Source: Fragilaria radians
Taxonomy: Eukaryota; Bacillariophyta; Fragilariophyceae; Fragilariales; Fragilariaceae
DNA length: 64,000 nt
Assembly (NCBI GenBank): GCA_900642245.1
Contig: CAAAJI010000019.1
Coordinates: 305,305-369,304 of the forward strand
Direction of reading: 5' to 3'
Shown: positions 10,300 through 23,040 of the stretch, in pieces
How the letters are laid out: each line of letters begins with the position of its first letter
Numbering within the stretch: the first letter of the stretch is position 1
Made by a program: the position numbers and the translations under genes
The notes under the pieces: model-generated
Seen by the model: only the letters and a program-made list of their open reading frames with translations
Told to the model about the DNA's origin: nothing
The model's database searches: none

Positions 10300-12937
10300 A
10301 TGTCAATGCATCGAATTGCGATAATCCTTGCCCTTTTTGGGCTTCATGCAGTATCTTCGTTGCAGGAGTTCAACTCTATCGATGCAGATCAAGTGCAGGG
10401 TTCCAAGGCGCTCCGTGGACGGTTGCTGTCGCACAATACTCCCGAATGGTGGCCCAAAATCAAATCCTACTACGACGGAAAGGATCTTCAGCTTTGCAGA
10501 TCCAAAAGTGCTCCAAAATCCGGCTCCAACTGCGGATATAAAGAGAAAACTTGTTTTTTTGAAACACAGAAGTGTTCCAAGGTAGGTGTCTATCCGAAGA
10601 AAAGGTGTTCATGCAATGGAAACAAGAAAAAAAAGGGAAAATGGTCTTGTGTACAGGCCAAATGTCCTGCAAGTCCCATTAAAACTCGATCACCAACACC
10701 AGCTCCAACACCTTCTCCCAAAGGCACTTTTGTATCTAGTGCGGGACGTGCATTCAAGGTGAAGATGAATCTTCTTTCGCCTAAAGTTTTGGATGGATAC
10801 GACAACGTCAAGGATCTAAAATCTGATCTATATCAGGCTGTTCGCTTTTATGTCAACGCTTTAATTGAAGAACAATCCATGTACGATGGAAGATATTTTC
10901 CAGTGGGTGTGGGTCCTCCCTCGAATGAGGACTCTACGGGCAACTCTCCTCCGTCAGCTGAGGGAGCAACTGATTTCGAGACTAATAATCAGGAAAAGGG
11001 CATCGATGAATCAGATATGGTCAAATCAGATGGAAAATTTGTGTATGCTGCATATGGAGATATGGTTGTTGTATGGAATGCAGCGACTGGTAAACTTGTT
11101 GAAAGCTACACACTCCCACCGATTTACGATACCACTCCTGCGCCAGCACCAGGAAAGTCGTCATCTCCTGACACGAAGCTAGATATCATGCCACCCATCA
11201 ATTACAATCCGAGACCATATATTCTGAGTATGTCGCTTGCGGTTAATAGGCTGGTCCTTTATGTTCAAGGTTACGGTGAAAAGATTCGAGCAGAAGAAGA
11301 TTATTCATCACCGTTTTGGAATGATTTTGATACACGGATTGTTATTCTGGATACTTCAACTCTTCCATCCAAAATTACTTTTGTAACAAAAGAGGATATT
11401 CAAGGCTCATTCGTCAGCGGAAGTTCTATTGGCTCTGATGTGCATGTTGTGACAACTTCCTATATGGATATCTACCGTTTGGCAAGCCCACTATATCGAT
11501 GGAACGAGAGCTTCAAAGGAATGAATAAGGCGCAGTACAAAGCTGCAGCTGCAGAAATAGCGGTGCCATTTATTAATGATTTTGTTGAAGCTCTCTTCGA
11601 TAGCCTTGTGACAAAGGGGATAGCACCGTCTATGCCTAAAATCTCTCTTTGGCAGTCTAACCTTGGCGAAAATGAAAATATCGTCGAGTCGATTTATAGT
11701 GGTGGAGCAATACAAGCTTACATGCAGTTGACGTCGTTTTCTGTCAAGGGCTTAAATGGAAAGGCAACATTTTCAAAAGCTGGGGTCTTCACTCCATCTG
11801 GATGGGGCTATACTTATGCGGTTGAAGGCAATTTAGTGTTTGCGGCTCAGGGCTGGAACTGGAGTCCATGGTTACAGGGATCGTCGCAAACAACTTATTT
11901 GTTAGGCTTTAAACTTGATGGGGCTTCAGCAACACCAGCGTACTTAGGCTCTGTTGACGGCTATATCCTAAATCAGTACTCTCTCTCTATTTTTGAAGGC
12001 CATTTACGCATTGCAACAACAGTAGACACTTTTTGGCCAATCTGGGAACCATCGGGCACAGAAACGACAACTCCTCAGCCAGAATCAAGAACAAATAACA
12101 CTGTGCACGTGTTGAGACTTCCAAATGGTGACGATACATCACTTAAGCCTGTCACAAGCATCCGTAATTTAGGAAAGCCAAATGAAAGATTCACTACGTT
12201 CCGCTGCTTCAAGATGATTTGCTACGCAGGTGAGTTAAATGACATAATACAAATGTGACTATCAGTACACCACAACCTAAACTTTATGTCAATATTCAGT
12301 TACATTCTTGCAGAAAGATCCATTCTATGTGTTAGACATGAACCCGAAAGGAGCGAAAGTTCTTGGTGAACTGGAAATCAGTGGATTTTCTTCTTACCTT
12401 CATTCCATTAATGCTGATGACACCTTACTTGTTGCTGCAGGAGAGGAAGCCGATGCTGATGGACGAATTCTTGGAATTCAAATCAGTCTTTACGATAGCA
12501 CTGAGTCCGCAAAGCCAAAACAGCTTCATCGACTGGTTGTAGAGCAAGATAGTGACGTGTGGTCTTCAAGCTCTGTTCAGTGGGACTTTAAAAGTTTCCG
12601 TTGGTTGTCACTTGGTGACTCGGTAGGAATTTTGATCATGCCACTTCAAATCTTCTCATACAACGGAACTATCAATTTCGACGGATTTAAGGCCTATGAC
12701 GTTTCTCGTAAAGGTATTGCCGAACGTCTCACGATCACTCATGCCGATTCTTCTAAATATTACGGATGCTACTATCCAGCCTATTTACCAGAGCGGTCTT
12801 TTGTTTTTAATGGTAACGTAACAACAATGAAAGGTCACTCGGTGATCTCCACCGATCTCAATACAGGGGATCGACGATGGACTTTGGATATGCCCAAGCC
12901 TGAGGACAAAAAGGATTGTCAAGTGTGGTGGTTCTAA
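10300..12937 (+). CDS. secreted beta-propeller domain protein with Cys-rich N-terminal module
   Basis: Two exons (10300-12229 and 12300-12937, 70-bp intron) give about 855 residues. The 3' splice site used is the AG at 12298-12299. It keeps the frame and restores AVTFLQKDPFYVLDM, as expected for this family; the AG at 12311-12312 would shift the frame. Residues 1-20 form a signal peptide (MHRIAIILALFGLHAVSS). Residues about 65-125 hold eight cysteines ending C-S-C-N-G...W-S-C...C-P, followed by a Pro/Thr/Ser linker. The signature NNQEKGIDESDMVKSDGKFVY then opens a large domain of the Beta_propel family (Pfam PF09826), found mostly in prokaryotes and some protists and of unknown biochemical role. 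Secretion is inferred from the signal peptide and cysteines; the ligand is unknown. Confidence 0.88.
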
Positions 12938-15900
12938 AGGAGAGCAAAATTCTCGATTACTTTCAAGTCTAACTATTATCGCTTTCATGTTAGGGATGCG
13001 TTTAGCTTTAGTCAGTTGAATATTTAAGTCAAAATATATAAATCACTTTATGCCTTGAAGTCGTAGCTGTTGAAAGTGGTATAGTTACGTAAAATTGCCT
13101 TCAAATGAAATGGTTAGTTTTGTTAAGTCACGTTGAATTAGTCTATCTGAAAATTTGCTTCAATTCTGATCCGAGCTAATGTATTCCACTTGTAGCCAAA
13201 TTCTCTCTTGAAGTTCAATACGTAAAAATTGTTTTCAGCAATGTGCCAGATTTGTCCCACAACACTAGGATTGTTGATTACATCCTTTCCTCTTTGTTGC
13301 CGATTTTTAAATCATTGGCAATTACCTGTTTTCCTAATGGAATCCAAACTCTTGTGAAGACACACCACCGTCTCTAGCCTACAACTTGCTGATGACTCTT
13401 GCGTTGCCTCCTTTATTGGCAATGGAACGCATTGCTGCATCTTGCTTTTCCAATGAACAGCGGCACATTCAAAGATACAGAATATCCTCACTTTCTTGTG
13501 ATTTAGAACCCTTGCCATTATCTGACTCCAAAAATCCAATAATTGGATGCTGATTGTTGTGATCTTTAAAGCGCTTCAAATACAGCTTGTTCCTGTATTG
13601 TAATTAATCACTATATACACTGTTACCACTGTGCCTTGGTCATGTACCTATACCCCTTCCTTGTGATATTGAAGTCCAAACAAGTCCATTTGGATAAGTA
13701 TTGTATTGCAACTTCTCTGGATCTTTTTTTGTCATAGTGGCTTCATCAACCTTCATATTATCCACTCCAGTCTGAAATGATATTCTATGCTGGTGCCACA
13801 AGCTCCATGATTTTGTTCAAGAAGTCTTCACTTAGAATCTGAACCAGAATTGGCGGAGGCATTTCCAGATTCGCCCTTTTTTTTTACTTTCAGTTTCCCT
13901 GCAACATATTCTTCTGCCTCTCCTAGATAGTCAAACTGTTCTAGATTGCAATTTCTTCTTTATTTCAATCACTTGCATCCATTCTCAAACTGTCAACAAT
14001 CCTCAAAAAGCTAACTGACAACGTTTTGCCCCTCTTTGATAATGCAAGCAATACTTTTTGCATATTTTTCAAATCCTTCTGGCTCCTTCATTTTCTGAAT
14101 TCTTCAATTCAAAATTCTCAGCAGTTTAGCCAACTTTCCACCTCCTGCAATTTTCCATATGTGATTCTGTGTTATCTTGTAAGGTAGCATAATATTTGTC
14201 ACTTCGGAACGACTGGTTGTCATACGGACTGTTGCAACTGAATCTTTCACTTTCGTTGATCATAGCTTTCTTCCTCTTTATCCCTCAGATTTTCCACAAG
14301 GCATTTTTATTCACCTTTTAATTCAATAGATAGCTGCAATGTGATACAACATGATGCAGCGATTAGACCTAAGTGTCAATGACTGGCCCCATGTCTGCTA
14401 GGTACCCGGGAACTTTCTCAATAATGCGTTAACTTCCAGTTTTCCACATTTCGTATTTTCATTTGGATTGAGAAGGCAATTATTGCGTATGCATAATTCT
14501 CTCAATATCACTTTAAGTAAGTGCGCCACATGTCTCTAAGATAATTTGTAACCACGGTTTGATGTATACCTTCAGCTAGATCACAGATGATAGCTAAACA
14601 CTCAGACATCTTGCTTCTACATCCCAGAGTCATCCTCAATTACACTTGATTCTTCAGGCATTGCTTTTAGATATTTTGTGAGTTCAACCTCACCTCTACT
14701 TCTGTGATAGCATCAAGACCATTGTATATTTTTCTTTATCCGGATGGACAAGTCTTTGTTTCTGTTCGGATTATGGTATGATTGTACCTTCGTTCGTATC
14801 CTTGATAATTTTGCTTCAAATGGCCAGGCAAGCCTTCTTTTTGCCTTGCCATATCTTCCTCCGTCTAGACTTGCATCAATTCTCTCGAAGTATGATCTTG
14901 CGAGGTCGTGTTTCTTGCTCAGTTACCCCAAATCCATTCAGGCCATCATATGTTACTCAACCTTTTTCAAACAATTTTACGGTTACTTATAACTAATTTA
15001 ACAATGCTATGAGGACAGTTGTCTATTGACTTTGACAAAGATGAAAAGATAGAATCTAAGGGGAAAGATGACGTCAATATGACAATACAGGAAAACGGTT
15101 CATGATTGAAGGCCAGACGACCTTTTCAAGAAAAGGGAGTCAGAGTGTAAAGAAGTAGAACAAAAGCATCAATATCGCACTTTGTGTTCTCAAAATAACG
15201 AAGGACAAGGATTGAGATGATATCTGAGAATAAATAATGTTGTTTAGACCATTAGTCTTAAGAAAAATGAGATGGGATTGGTGCTATGGCGCCCAGGACA
15301 GCTTTTACAGTTATGAGACTCATAAAGGAAGTCATGTTGGGAAAATTAGATCAGATACAGAATAGAAGTGTATTTTGGAATGTGTCTTTACCTGGCAAAG
15401 TAAAAAATACCAGGTATCTCATGTGAAGTAAGGGATAGGTCCCAATCCATGGATGGAGAAGCAGTGGGTAATTTAAAAGTGTCGAGGAGGATGATCCATG
15501 TTGTAAGTGATACAAGGGGAAGAGAACGAGACTTGAAAAAAGATTAGTTCAGGAGATGAATCAATAGCAAAACAGCAAAAGTAGCGTGATTTTAAGAGGT
15601 AAAGGTTTAAGAGGATGATTCTTTCTTTAACTTTCGCCAACTGAACAAAACTGAGGTCAAGAAGTATTCGCAGTAAAATTCAAATTCAGTATAAGCAATG
15701 AACTGCTGCTGATGTAAATTAGGTGATCACTGCTGAGAAAATTGCCGTGCCTTACATACGGGAATATTTCATCAAGAAAGGTGAGTAAAAGTCTTTGGCA
15801 GAATTAGTCAAGAATTTCGTTTTAAATTTCAGGGAAAGGATGCCCTTACATACTTAGTACTAAAATTAGAAAAAACTTCAAATCGGCATAGTATCTCAGG

Positions 15901-17591
15901 CGGTGCTATGATCGTAGCAATCAACAATATATATTTATGTGGATATGCTAAAGTTTTGTCTTGTACTTAAATTTTTTTCATTCTGTAGATATAATAATAT
16001 TTGGCAAAATCTGAAAATAAATGAAATGTTTTGAAAAGTTTATCTCGAATACTTGTCTTATTTTGCTTCAAAGTTAAGTTAAGAGTATATATAGATAAGT
16101 GCTGAAATTTGAAAATTGAAGGTAGCCGAATGCCTAGGTATTTTGATCCCTCGAGTAATGAGATATGTATGATATGAGATAAAGAAGACTAAAAAAGATG
16201 AGGTGTTAAAATGTGAGCAAGTGAAAGTGACTAATGATTGGATGAGGCGGTGCAAACTGGAAATGTAGTCTTCATATAACCCAGATATGAAAAGTTTAGA
16301 AAATTCAACTCGAAAACATAATTGATTACATTGCTCTTTGTCGGGCAAAGAATAAAACTATCAGTTGTATTTGTTTCAAATTCTAAGAGTAATCACAGTT
16401 TTGGGATTAAAGAAGAATCCAAACTGAGGATAACAATGAAGTAAATCTAAGCAAAAGCAAGTAGCGCGACTATTGATTATGACCGGCAATAGTGATAACC
16501 ATAAAAAATTGTAAATCTTCTACACATTGAATTGGAATTTTCAATGCTGATGATTTTGACTACCGGGTATTACTACATAAAAGGCGAAACTAGTTATGTC
16601 TTATCTCACCAGAGCTGTCCTGAATTCTGGGAATCAAAGCTTCAAACCTAATATCCTTGCAAAGTCCTTTTCAATAATTTCTATTCTGGGAATAATTGAG
16701 CAAATATAAACCGATTCAGATATTGCAAATTCTATGTTATCTTTTTTTGAAGTCCATCTGAGATTCTTTGCTTTCCGCCTAAACAATGGTATCCAACTTG
16801 TAAATCAATATGGTCAATATCTATGTTTGTACCAAGGAGGTTATCTCTAATGCATCTCTTACTTCAAAACTGATTCAAAATCCTAAGATTATTGGAGACC
16901 TATTGAAAGCGCTTATTTGTGAATGCCTAACTAATAACGTGGTTATCATGGTCATGAGCTTGATAATGCGTAAATCAATGTGAAGCTGAACGCTATCTCA
17001 AGCTGAAATATTTCTTCTTTTCCAGCAATGTCTGCCCTATCCCAGGTGGATATGCGAATTTACCTATGTAAGAACTATGATCTATTTTATCATTCTAAAA
17101 TTACGCTGTATGTAGAAACAATACTAGCGTAGACTTCCATATGTAAAAAACACCGATCTGGATCAGGTTCAATCTGATCCACTGACATAAGTGCTATTTT
17201 CTCTTATCCCGTACTTGGGATAGAGATATCAATAATATATTAATATAACTTTGATAACATCAAAGTGTTTATGAACGATGATCTCTTTTTTTGTACTCAA
17301 GATAATTTTATTATCATCTTGTTTGTACTTTTGATTAGCTCTTCTGAGCATCATTTAATTAATATATTATAGTAAGGTTAAGAGTATTGTCTTACCTCTG
17401 TACTCTAATATAGTACAATGTCATGTCGTAACGCTGAAAAACAGCAATAAATCCCAAGCTTGTTGCTACTCGGAAACAATTATTATCAAATGTCCGGCAA
17501 CATATATTACCCTAAAATTAGGTTACCTTAGCATTTCTGCTCGTTGATTCAAACAAAAAGAATTACCCATGACTTGTTAAACCTATATTAA
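12938..17591. other. gene-poor stretch downstream of the beta-propeller gene
   Basis: About 4.65 kb carry no intact gene. The first third contains a decayed copia-type fragment (see 13190-13560). Minus-strand translation of 13.6-15.0 kb is full of stops but has runs of Lys/Glu-rich residues, so it may be more of the same decayed element. From about 15 to 17.5 kb I see only AT-rich non-coding DNA. Confidence 0.5.
13190..13560 (-). pseudogene. decayed copia-type retroelement fragment (RNase H region)
   Basis: A 75-codon minus-strand frame (13539-13312) contains AAVHWKSKMQQCVPL followed by a degraded KEAT...ASCRLETVVCLHKSL stretch. The spacing and residues match the RNase H core of Ty1/copia polyproteins (the W-K-S-K-x-Q ... 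A-L-S-T-x-E-A-E region, then the W-L-R-K-L-L helix). Several catalytic-region residues are lost, the frame closes on both sides, and no LTR is visible. It is not a close copy of the elements at 50-63 kb, so it comes from another family or an older insertion. Confidence 0.5.
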
Positions 17592-20500
17592 TTATTCATC
17601 GTCGTCATCTATTACGCGCTGGCGCTTAGTTGCTTGTTCCTCTTCCCCTTGAGTATGATTTAAATCTCGTTTCTTAGGATCAGAAGAAATCAATTCTTCA
17701 TCACTTTCTTCGTCACTTGAATCACCAAACAAGTCTTTTTCCGTTGTTTCGATACGGTTTGGCTGCTTGGATTCAGATTCTTTGTTCGTATTTATCACTG
17801 TTGACCTTTTATCGCTCCTTTCTTCGTCAGATGAATCTTCAAAAAGTGCAGCTGTATTGTCAACTAAAGCTTCTTCGTCGTCGTCAACTATGAAGTCATC
17901 TGGCGGAGGTGGCCCCTTTCTTCCGGTCTTTACTTTCTTTTCTTTCTCTTGCTGCTTTTTCATTTCCGCTTCTTGCACCCATCCTGCTCGTAATTGCTCT
18001 ACGGATGTCATTTTGGCGGCTGCCTTTCTGTCTCGTTCTTCTTGCTCTCTTGCCTCTTTTTCCTGTTCCATTAATTTACGCAGCTCTTCTTCTTGCTTTT
18101 GTGCTTCAGCTGCACTTCGCTGGATTTCACGAATTTCGTCGGCCTCTTGTTCCTTTCTACGTTCCTCCTCAAGATGAACTTTGGCACTCTCAATGTTAGA
18201 TTTACAGTGTGTGATGAAATCTTGTAACATGGACTTGGGAATGAGAACTTTCTTTCCATCTTCTTTCCATCGTAACATTTCCTCAACCTTTGGAAGGCTC
18301 TCCTCAAGACCTTTCAACGCTTCTTCAACCTCTTGGGCAGTTCGACGAATATTTCGTGTTAGCTTTTGCAAAACACAATTCGCGGCCTGCAACTTTGTCA
18401 TGCATAGATTGTAGTTCAGAACAACTTCTCGTCTCCTACTCTTTTGTAGAGCCATCTCTAAGTGTTCCATGCATGTTCGATAACGAGCATCTGCAGGGGC
18501 GGCTTGAGCATTATTGAAGGCTTCTGTTTGCCTTGCCCAATCAAAATAAGTAAAGGCAATGTACAGCAGAACTTCTGCCTCATCATCCTCTCTACTTTTT
18601 GTTGTAATAGGAGCAGTACCGTCTTGAGTACGCTTCATGTAGCTTTGATACATCTGAAGTGCTTCTGGGTGTTTCTTTTGAGCCAAGTAAATGTGCCCAA
18701 GATTCAAGAGCGCGTCGGCTATAGTATCACCACTAACTTCGCGGACTCTATTGAAAACTTCTTTCGCCTTGAAGAGCTCCCCCTTTTCAGCAAGAGCGGT
18801 TCCAATTCCATTCGCTGCATAAGCGTTTGCATTGTCTTTTGTTAAAATACTCTTGTATAAATCCACGGCTTTTTTAAGATGCTTTCCATATGACTTTGGA
18901 TGGTCAAGGTTTGCGAAATAAATGTTACCCATGCTGAGCTTAGAATAAGCTTCCACACTTGCAACTCTCTTCATGAGGAGCTGGTCGAAAACATTTTGTG
19001 CCGGACCCCAGTCACAAAGGGAAAGATGAAGATTGCCTACAAGGGTTAATACCTCAGGATTACCCGGTGCTGCTGTGCAAGCAATCTTGAGCCACGCAGA
19101 GCACTCTTTAAGACATCCAGAATCACGAGCGATACAAGCAAGCCTGAGGTAACAATTAACATAAGACGGCACAAGCTTTACAATAGCTTTGTGAAGCTCA
19201 ACAGCTGCCAGAGTTTGCCCAGCATTTTCGTGAGCGCGAGCAATATTGAATGCTATTGTAATTGCCTTCCTATTTTGCAGTCGTCCGTTATCACGCTTTA
19301 CATCGACCTTCAGAAGGATAGATTTCTTTTCCTTCGCATCCTCGTGATTTTCAGGATTTTCATTCTCATCTGTCTTATCGTTGTCGTTCATACTGTCTTT
19401 TGCTGGGACCTCCTTGTTTGACTGCTCCGATTTCGCTTCATCGGAAAATTCAAAGGGTTCCGCTAATTCAATAGAAGACTCATGCACTGCCACGACTTCA
19501 GATGTAAAAATATCTCCAATGCGAACAATATCTCCTATTGACACACCATCCAAGTTTTGCACTTCGATGTTTGTAGTGCTTTCGATAGGAGCTATGACTA
19601 ACGTTGGCGTTTCGACAAAAGTCCAAAACATGGAATTACAAGGATGACGAACTACTGTCGAACTTATCTTGAAGTCAGATTTTGCATCCAATGCCTCAAG
19701 AGCTCGTGTATAATACCTAAGTGCTTGATCATAGTCTTTTGTTTCATGACATAAAACACCCAGGTTTCCAAAGAGTTCATATGGAATTGTCTGCGAAGAC
19801 GCCTCGAGTAGGTCTACAGCCTTTTGATATCGTTCCAGAGACTTGCCATAAGTTGATGTGTCCTGTTGCAATGCCAGAGCTTCCAAGAGAATTAAATCTG
19901 GATTCAGGGGGTCCAAATCCATGGCTTTTCGAAGATTTAAAAGCCCTTCCTTGGTTTGTCCTGCACGGACTTGAAGAAGCCCTAAAAGTGCAAGTGCATC
20001 TGTGGCAGTTGGTGACTTAAGTACGACTTTTTTCAACTCAGCCATACTGTTCTTGTAATCTTCTTGTGTTAAAAGCACTTGTGCTAGTCCGAAACGCGCC
20101 GGGGTCAAATCTGGGTAGAGTTTGCATGCTTTTTCATACAGCTTTAGGGCATTTTCGTATTCTTGACGAACATGATGCACACGCCCAAGTTGAAATAGAG
20201 ATTCGGCTTGCATTTCGGCAACAGTGGTGGAGTTATAAGCACCTTTGGCAAGGGCACTGACACGATCATAATCCTTCTTCCAAAGCTTTAACTGATCTGT
20301 TGATTACGTTAAGGGATTCATCATTAGACATTTGATGAATTTGTAGGTGAATGTGAAGATGATACAAGTTAGAAAAACTTACCGTTAGACTGCGTCGTCC
20401 AAATGTCCTTCATAACAAAGGAGTTATCATCATGCGATTCATCTTGAATTGTAGTTTCAAAGTTCATACCAACACGAATGGATTCTCCAACATCCAATGG

Positions 20501-21469
20501 TATCGGCTGCGAGGTTTTGATTGTTGCACTACCGTTTTGAGCGGAAACAGTTCCAGGTAGTGGCGTCCATTTGTAGAAATAATGATTGGCTAAGTGATTC
20601 TGTACCATAGCATTAGAGTGATCCAACAAATGAGCCATGGACATCAACTTCATGGCTCGTTCCGTATCCCGAGCATAGTTGGGAAACGATACGTCCAAAC
20701 TTGCAAGAGTAAGAATAGCCGTTGCTACCATGGCAGAAACATTCTCGGGATCTAAATCCAATGCTCTTTTAAATGAAGCCTTAGCGCGATCAACTTGTCC
20801 AAGTTGATACGAAGCAAGTCCAAATCCAACGCGGACTGCAGCGCCAGATTGCACGGGATGTAATTTCAAAGCTTGTCCATAATATTCTTGAGCTTGCTGA
20901 TACTTTCCTTCCCCAAATACTACAGCTGCCATACCAATAAGTGCCGGTAGCACAGGTCCACATTGCTTTAACGTAGTATCAAAGAAGAATCTAGCTTGAT
21001 CAAGTCGATTTGCTCTAAAGTTAAGAAATCCTTGTCCCATCCAGTTCATGGGGAAGAAAGTGTCTTCTTTACTTGCCGAGGTAAATCTCTGATCGGCTTG
21101 CCGTCGAGCCTCTTCGCCTCCACCAGGTACAGCAAGGTGTGCAATACCTGCGGATGCCAATAGACGAACAAGGGTAGATTTTTCATCCTTCTGAAGTTGT
21201 TGCGAGGATGACTGACCACAAGCAGCTTGCAGTATGGCAGAGGATTCACCGGGCAATCCTTGTTGCATGTAAAGTAAACCTACATCGGCCCATTTTGAAA
21301 ATGGTGCTTGTTCTTCTTTTAGGATTTGTAATAACGTGGAAGAAGGAATTTCTTTCAATTCTTCTGGAAATATTTCAATGAATAGGCCATTGGATGACTG
21401 GATGGGAATGATTAATGAATCTTCAGCCTCTAATTCCTTGCTATCTCTCTCAATGACTGAGGCTGACAT
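17592..21469 (-). CDS. CTR9: RNA polymerase II-associated factor Ctr9 (Paf1 complex subunit)
   Basis: Two exons (21469-20383 and 20296-17592, 86-bp intron) give about 1263 residues. Ctr9 is the TPR scaffold of the Paf1 complex, which travels with elongating RNA polymerase II and promotes H2B ubiquitination and H3K4 methylation. TPR units are evident from about residue 60 (YQQAQEYYGQALKLHPVQSG; DRAKASFKRALDLDPENVSA) through the second exon. The family segment around VQNHLANHYFYKW is present. A charged helical region (about 1030-1130, EERRKEQEADE) leads to a very acidic tail with repeated DSSDEE motifs, typical of Ctr9. Two inserts stand out: residues about 300-355 (VGESIRVGMNFETT) and about 570-700 (SIGDIVRIGDIFTS, then an acidic linker). 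They interrupt the TPR superhelix and resemble each other. The gene is divergent from TRIP13, with 214 bp between start codons. Confidence 0.95.
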
Positions 21470-21683
21470 ATTTTGCTGTTCACGTCCGAGTTAGCGACAA
21501 GATATGACATAAAAAATACTGCTAGTTGTAATACTAGTTATCAAGTCTGAGTGTTCTACTTTACTTCACTAACAACAATATTTTTCGTGTCTGTTCCTTT
21601 CAGTACGAGCAGATTAATTGATTTTCTTTCCGTGTATATACTCCTTATTACATTCCACCCCTCACTTTTCTTGTCACGATAGA
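21470..21683. promoter_or_regulatory. shared upstream region of CTR9 and TRIP13
   Basis: Only 214 bp separate the start codons of two divergent genes, so both core promoters and 5' leaders must lie here. I recognise no specific factor-binding motif. The call rests on gene arrangement alone. Confidence 0.5.
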
Positions 21684-22955
21684 ATGCAATTTGATCATTG
21701 CAAGGGAGCGAATTCAGAAAGAATGATGCCAAAGGAAATAATTCATGTTGAAATTGCAGTTCCCGAGAGTTGTCCCATGATACTAAGCGAAATTCAATCT
21801 GATTGGGAAGGTATCCTTTCAAACGGAGAAACAGCTACATGGAAGGAAATCCATAATCCTCAAAACTGGACAAATGTTCCATCGACCTTGAAAGATTCTA
21901 CCAAAAAAATATCCATCACCACAGATCAGGGATTAGTTCAAGACTCTGAAATGGTTGATTTGCTAGACGTGAGGCCAAAATTTTACTGCTTCGTACTTCA
22001 TGAAGAGGAACCATGCCTAGAAGTATTAGATCCAACGCATGATGGTGACGATTTAGTACCGGCGTGTGAAAATCGCATGCTCCCACACATTGATTTAGAC
22101 GGTTTGTGGGAATCTCTAATTTTCACTTCCAGGATCAAAAAGTCGCTACTTTATTACGCACATTCGGCTTTACTCTTTAGTGATTTGGGAGTGTCGAATC
22201 ATGTCATCAATCGCAACCGACTCATTCTGTTGTACGGTCCTCCTGGAACAGGAAAGACAAGTCTCTGTCGTGCTCTAGCTCAGAAACTTGCCATACGATT
22301 ATCTCACAGATTTCAGGCGGCACATTTGTTGGAGGTTCAATCACATTCACTTTTCAGCAAGTGGTTCTCTACAAGCGGAAAGTTGATCCATCGTTTATTC
22401 GAGTTAGTCAAGGATATGGTACAAGACAATCCACATGTCTTAATATGTGTCTTACTGGATGAGGTGGAATCACTTGCTGCAAGTCGGAGTCAACTAGGTG
22501 GTGATCCCACGGATTCTATGCGTGCAGTCAATGCACTCCTCACTGGTTTGGATCGACTCCAGGTATTTCCAAATCTTCTAATCCTCGCTACGACGAATAT
22601 GGCTGCCAAAGTTGACGATGCGTTTTGTGATCGTGCGGACCTTATCCTCGAGATTGGTCGTCCAATTCCCAATGCTCGACTGCAAATCCTTCTCTCTTGT
22701 ATTGATGAGCTTCAGCGCGTGGGGTTGCTACACTGCTCCGAACGAGTCAAAGATGACAGGCAGCTACTAAAACTTCTTGATAATCTTGTGATCGTCACAG
22801 AGGGATGGAGTGGCCGAGGCCTGCGACGACTCCCATTGAGAGCACATGCACGCCATATGGCTAGCTTTGGTCCGTCGAATAGAGTGCTTTCTGTGAAAGA
22901 GTTCATAAATACTATGCTACTCTCTGCACAGAAAGAATATATGGGCGCTCTGTAA
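21684..22955 (+). CDS. TRIP13: AAA+ ATPase TRIP13/Pch2, HORMA-domain remodeller
   Basis: This single-exon gene gives 423 residues from the ATG at 21684, close to the usual length (about 430); the frame is open 22 codons further upstream without an ATG. TRIP13/Pch2 is a hexameric AAA+ ATPase that unfolds HORMA proteins such as Mad2 and meiotic Hop1/HORMAD, acting in the spindle checkpoint and meiotic chromosome axis. Walker A is GPPGTGKT (residues 185-192). The family-specific SHSLFSKWFSTSGKL follows, then Walker B in CVLLDEVESLAASR (D259/E260). Sensor 1 lies in LATTNM, and the sensor-2-like GWSGRGLRRLP helps assign the family over other AAA proteins. An N-terminal substrate-recognition domain fills residues 1-150. 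It converges on the RRM gene, with 85 bp between stop codons. Confidence 0.93.
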   Translation: MQFDHCKGANSERMMPKEIIHVEIAVPESCPMILSEIQSDWEGILSNGETATWKEIHNPQNWTNVPSTLKDSTKKISITTDQGLVQDSEMVDLLDVRPKFYCFVLHEEEPCLEVLDPTHDGDDLVPACENRMLPHIDLDGLWESLIFTSRIKKSLLYYAHSALLFSDLGVSNHVINRNRLILLYGPPGTGKTSLCRALAQKLAIRLSHRFQAAHLLEVQSHSLFSKWFSTSGKLIHRLFELVKDMVQDNPHVLICVLLDEVESLAASRSQLGGDPTDSMRAVNALLTGLDRLQVFPNLLILATTNMAAKVDDAFCDRADLILEIGRPIPNARLQILLSCIDELQRVGLLHCSERVKDDRQLLKLLDNLVIVTEGWSGRGLRRLPLRAHARHMASFGPSNRVLSVKEFINTMLLSAQKEYMGAL

Positions 22956-23040
22956 TGTGTACCTTTACAGAACTTTGTGCGAAGAAAAAGAATAGATTAT
23001 TGGTACATTATAGAGCTCTTTATTATTCTATGTCGTAATC

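Noticed and set aside
12300..12320. Alternative 3' splice site of the beta-propeller gene at 12311-12312 (TTGCAG)
   Set aside because: It resembles a consensus acceptor but shifts the frame. The AG at 12298-12299 keeps it and restores the conserved VTF-x-Q-x-DP segment.
17767..18845. Plus-strand open frames of 75-136 codons, Ser-rich
   Set aside because: They are antisense to the Glu/Lys-rich C-terminal part of Ctr9. Ser/Leu-rich shadows are expected opposite such codons.
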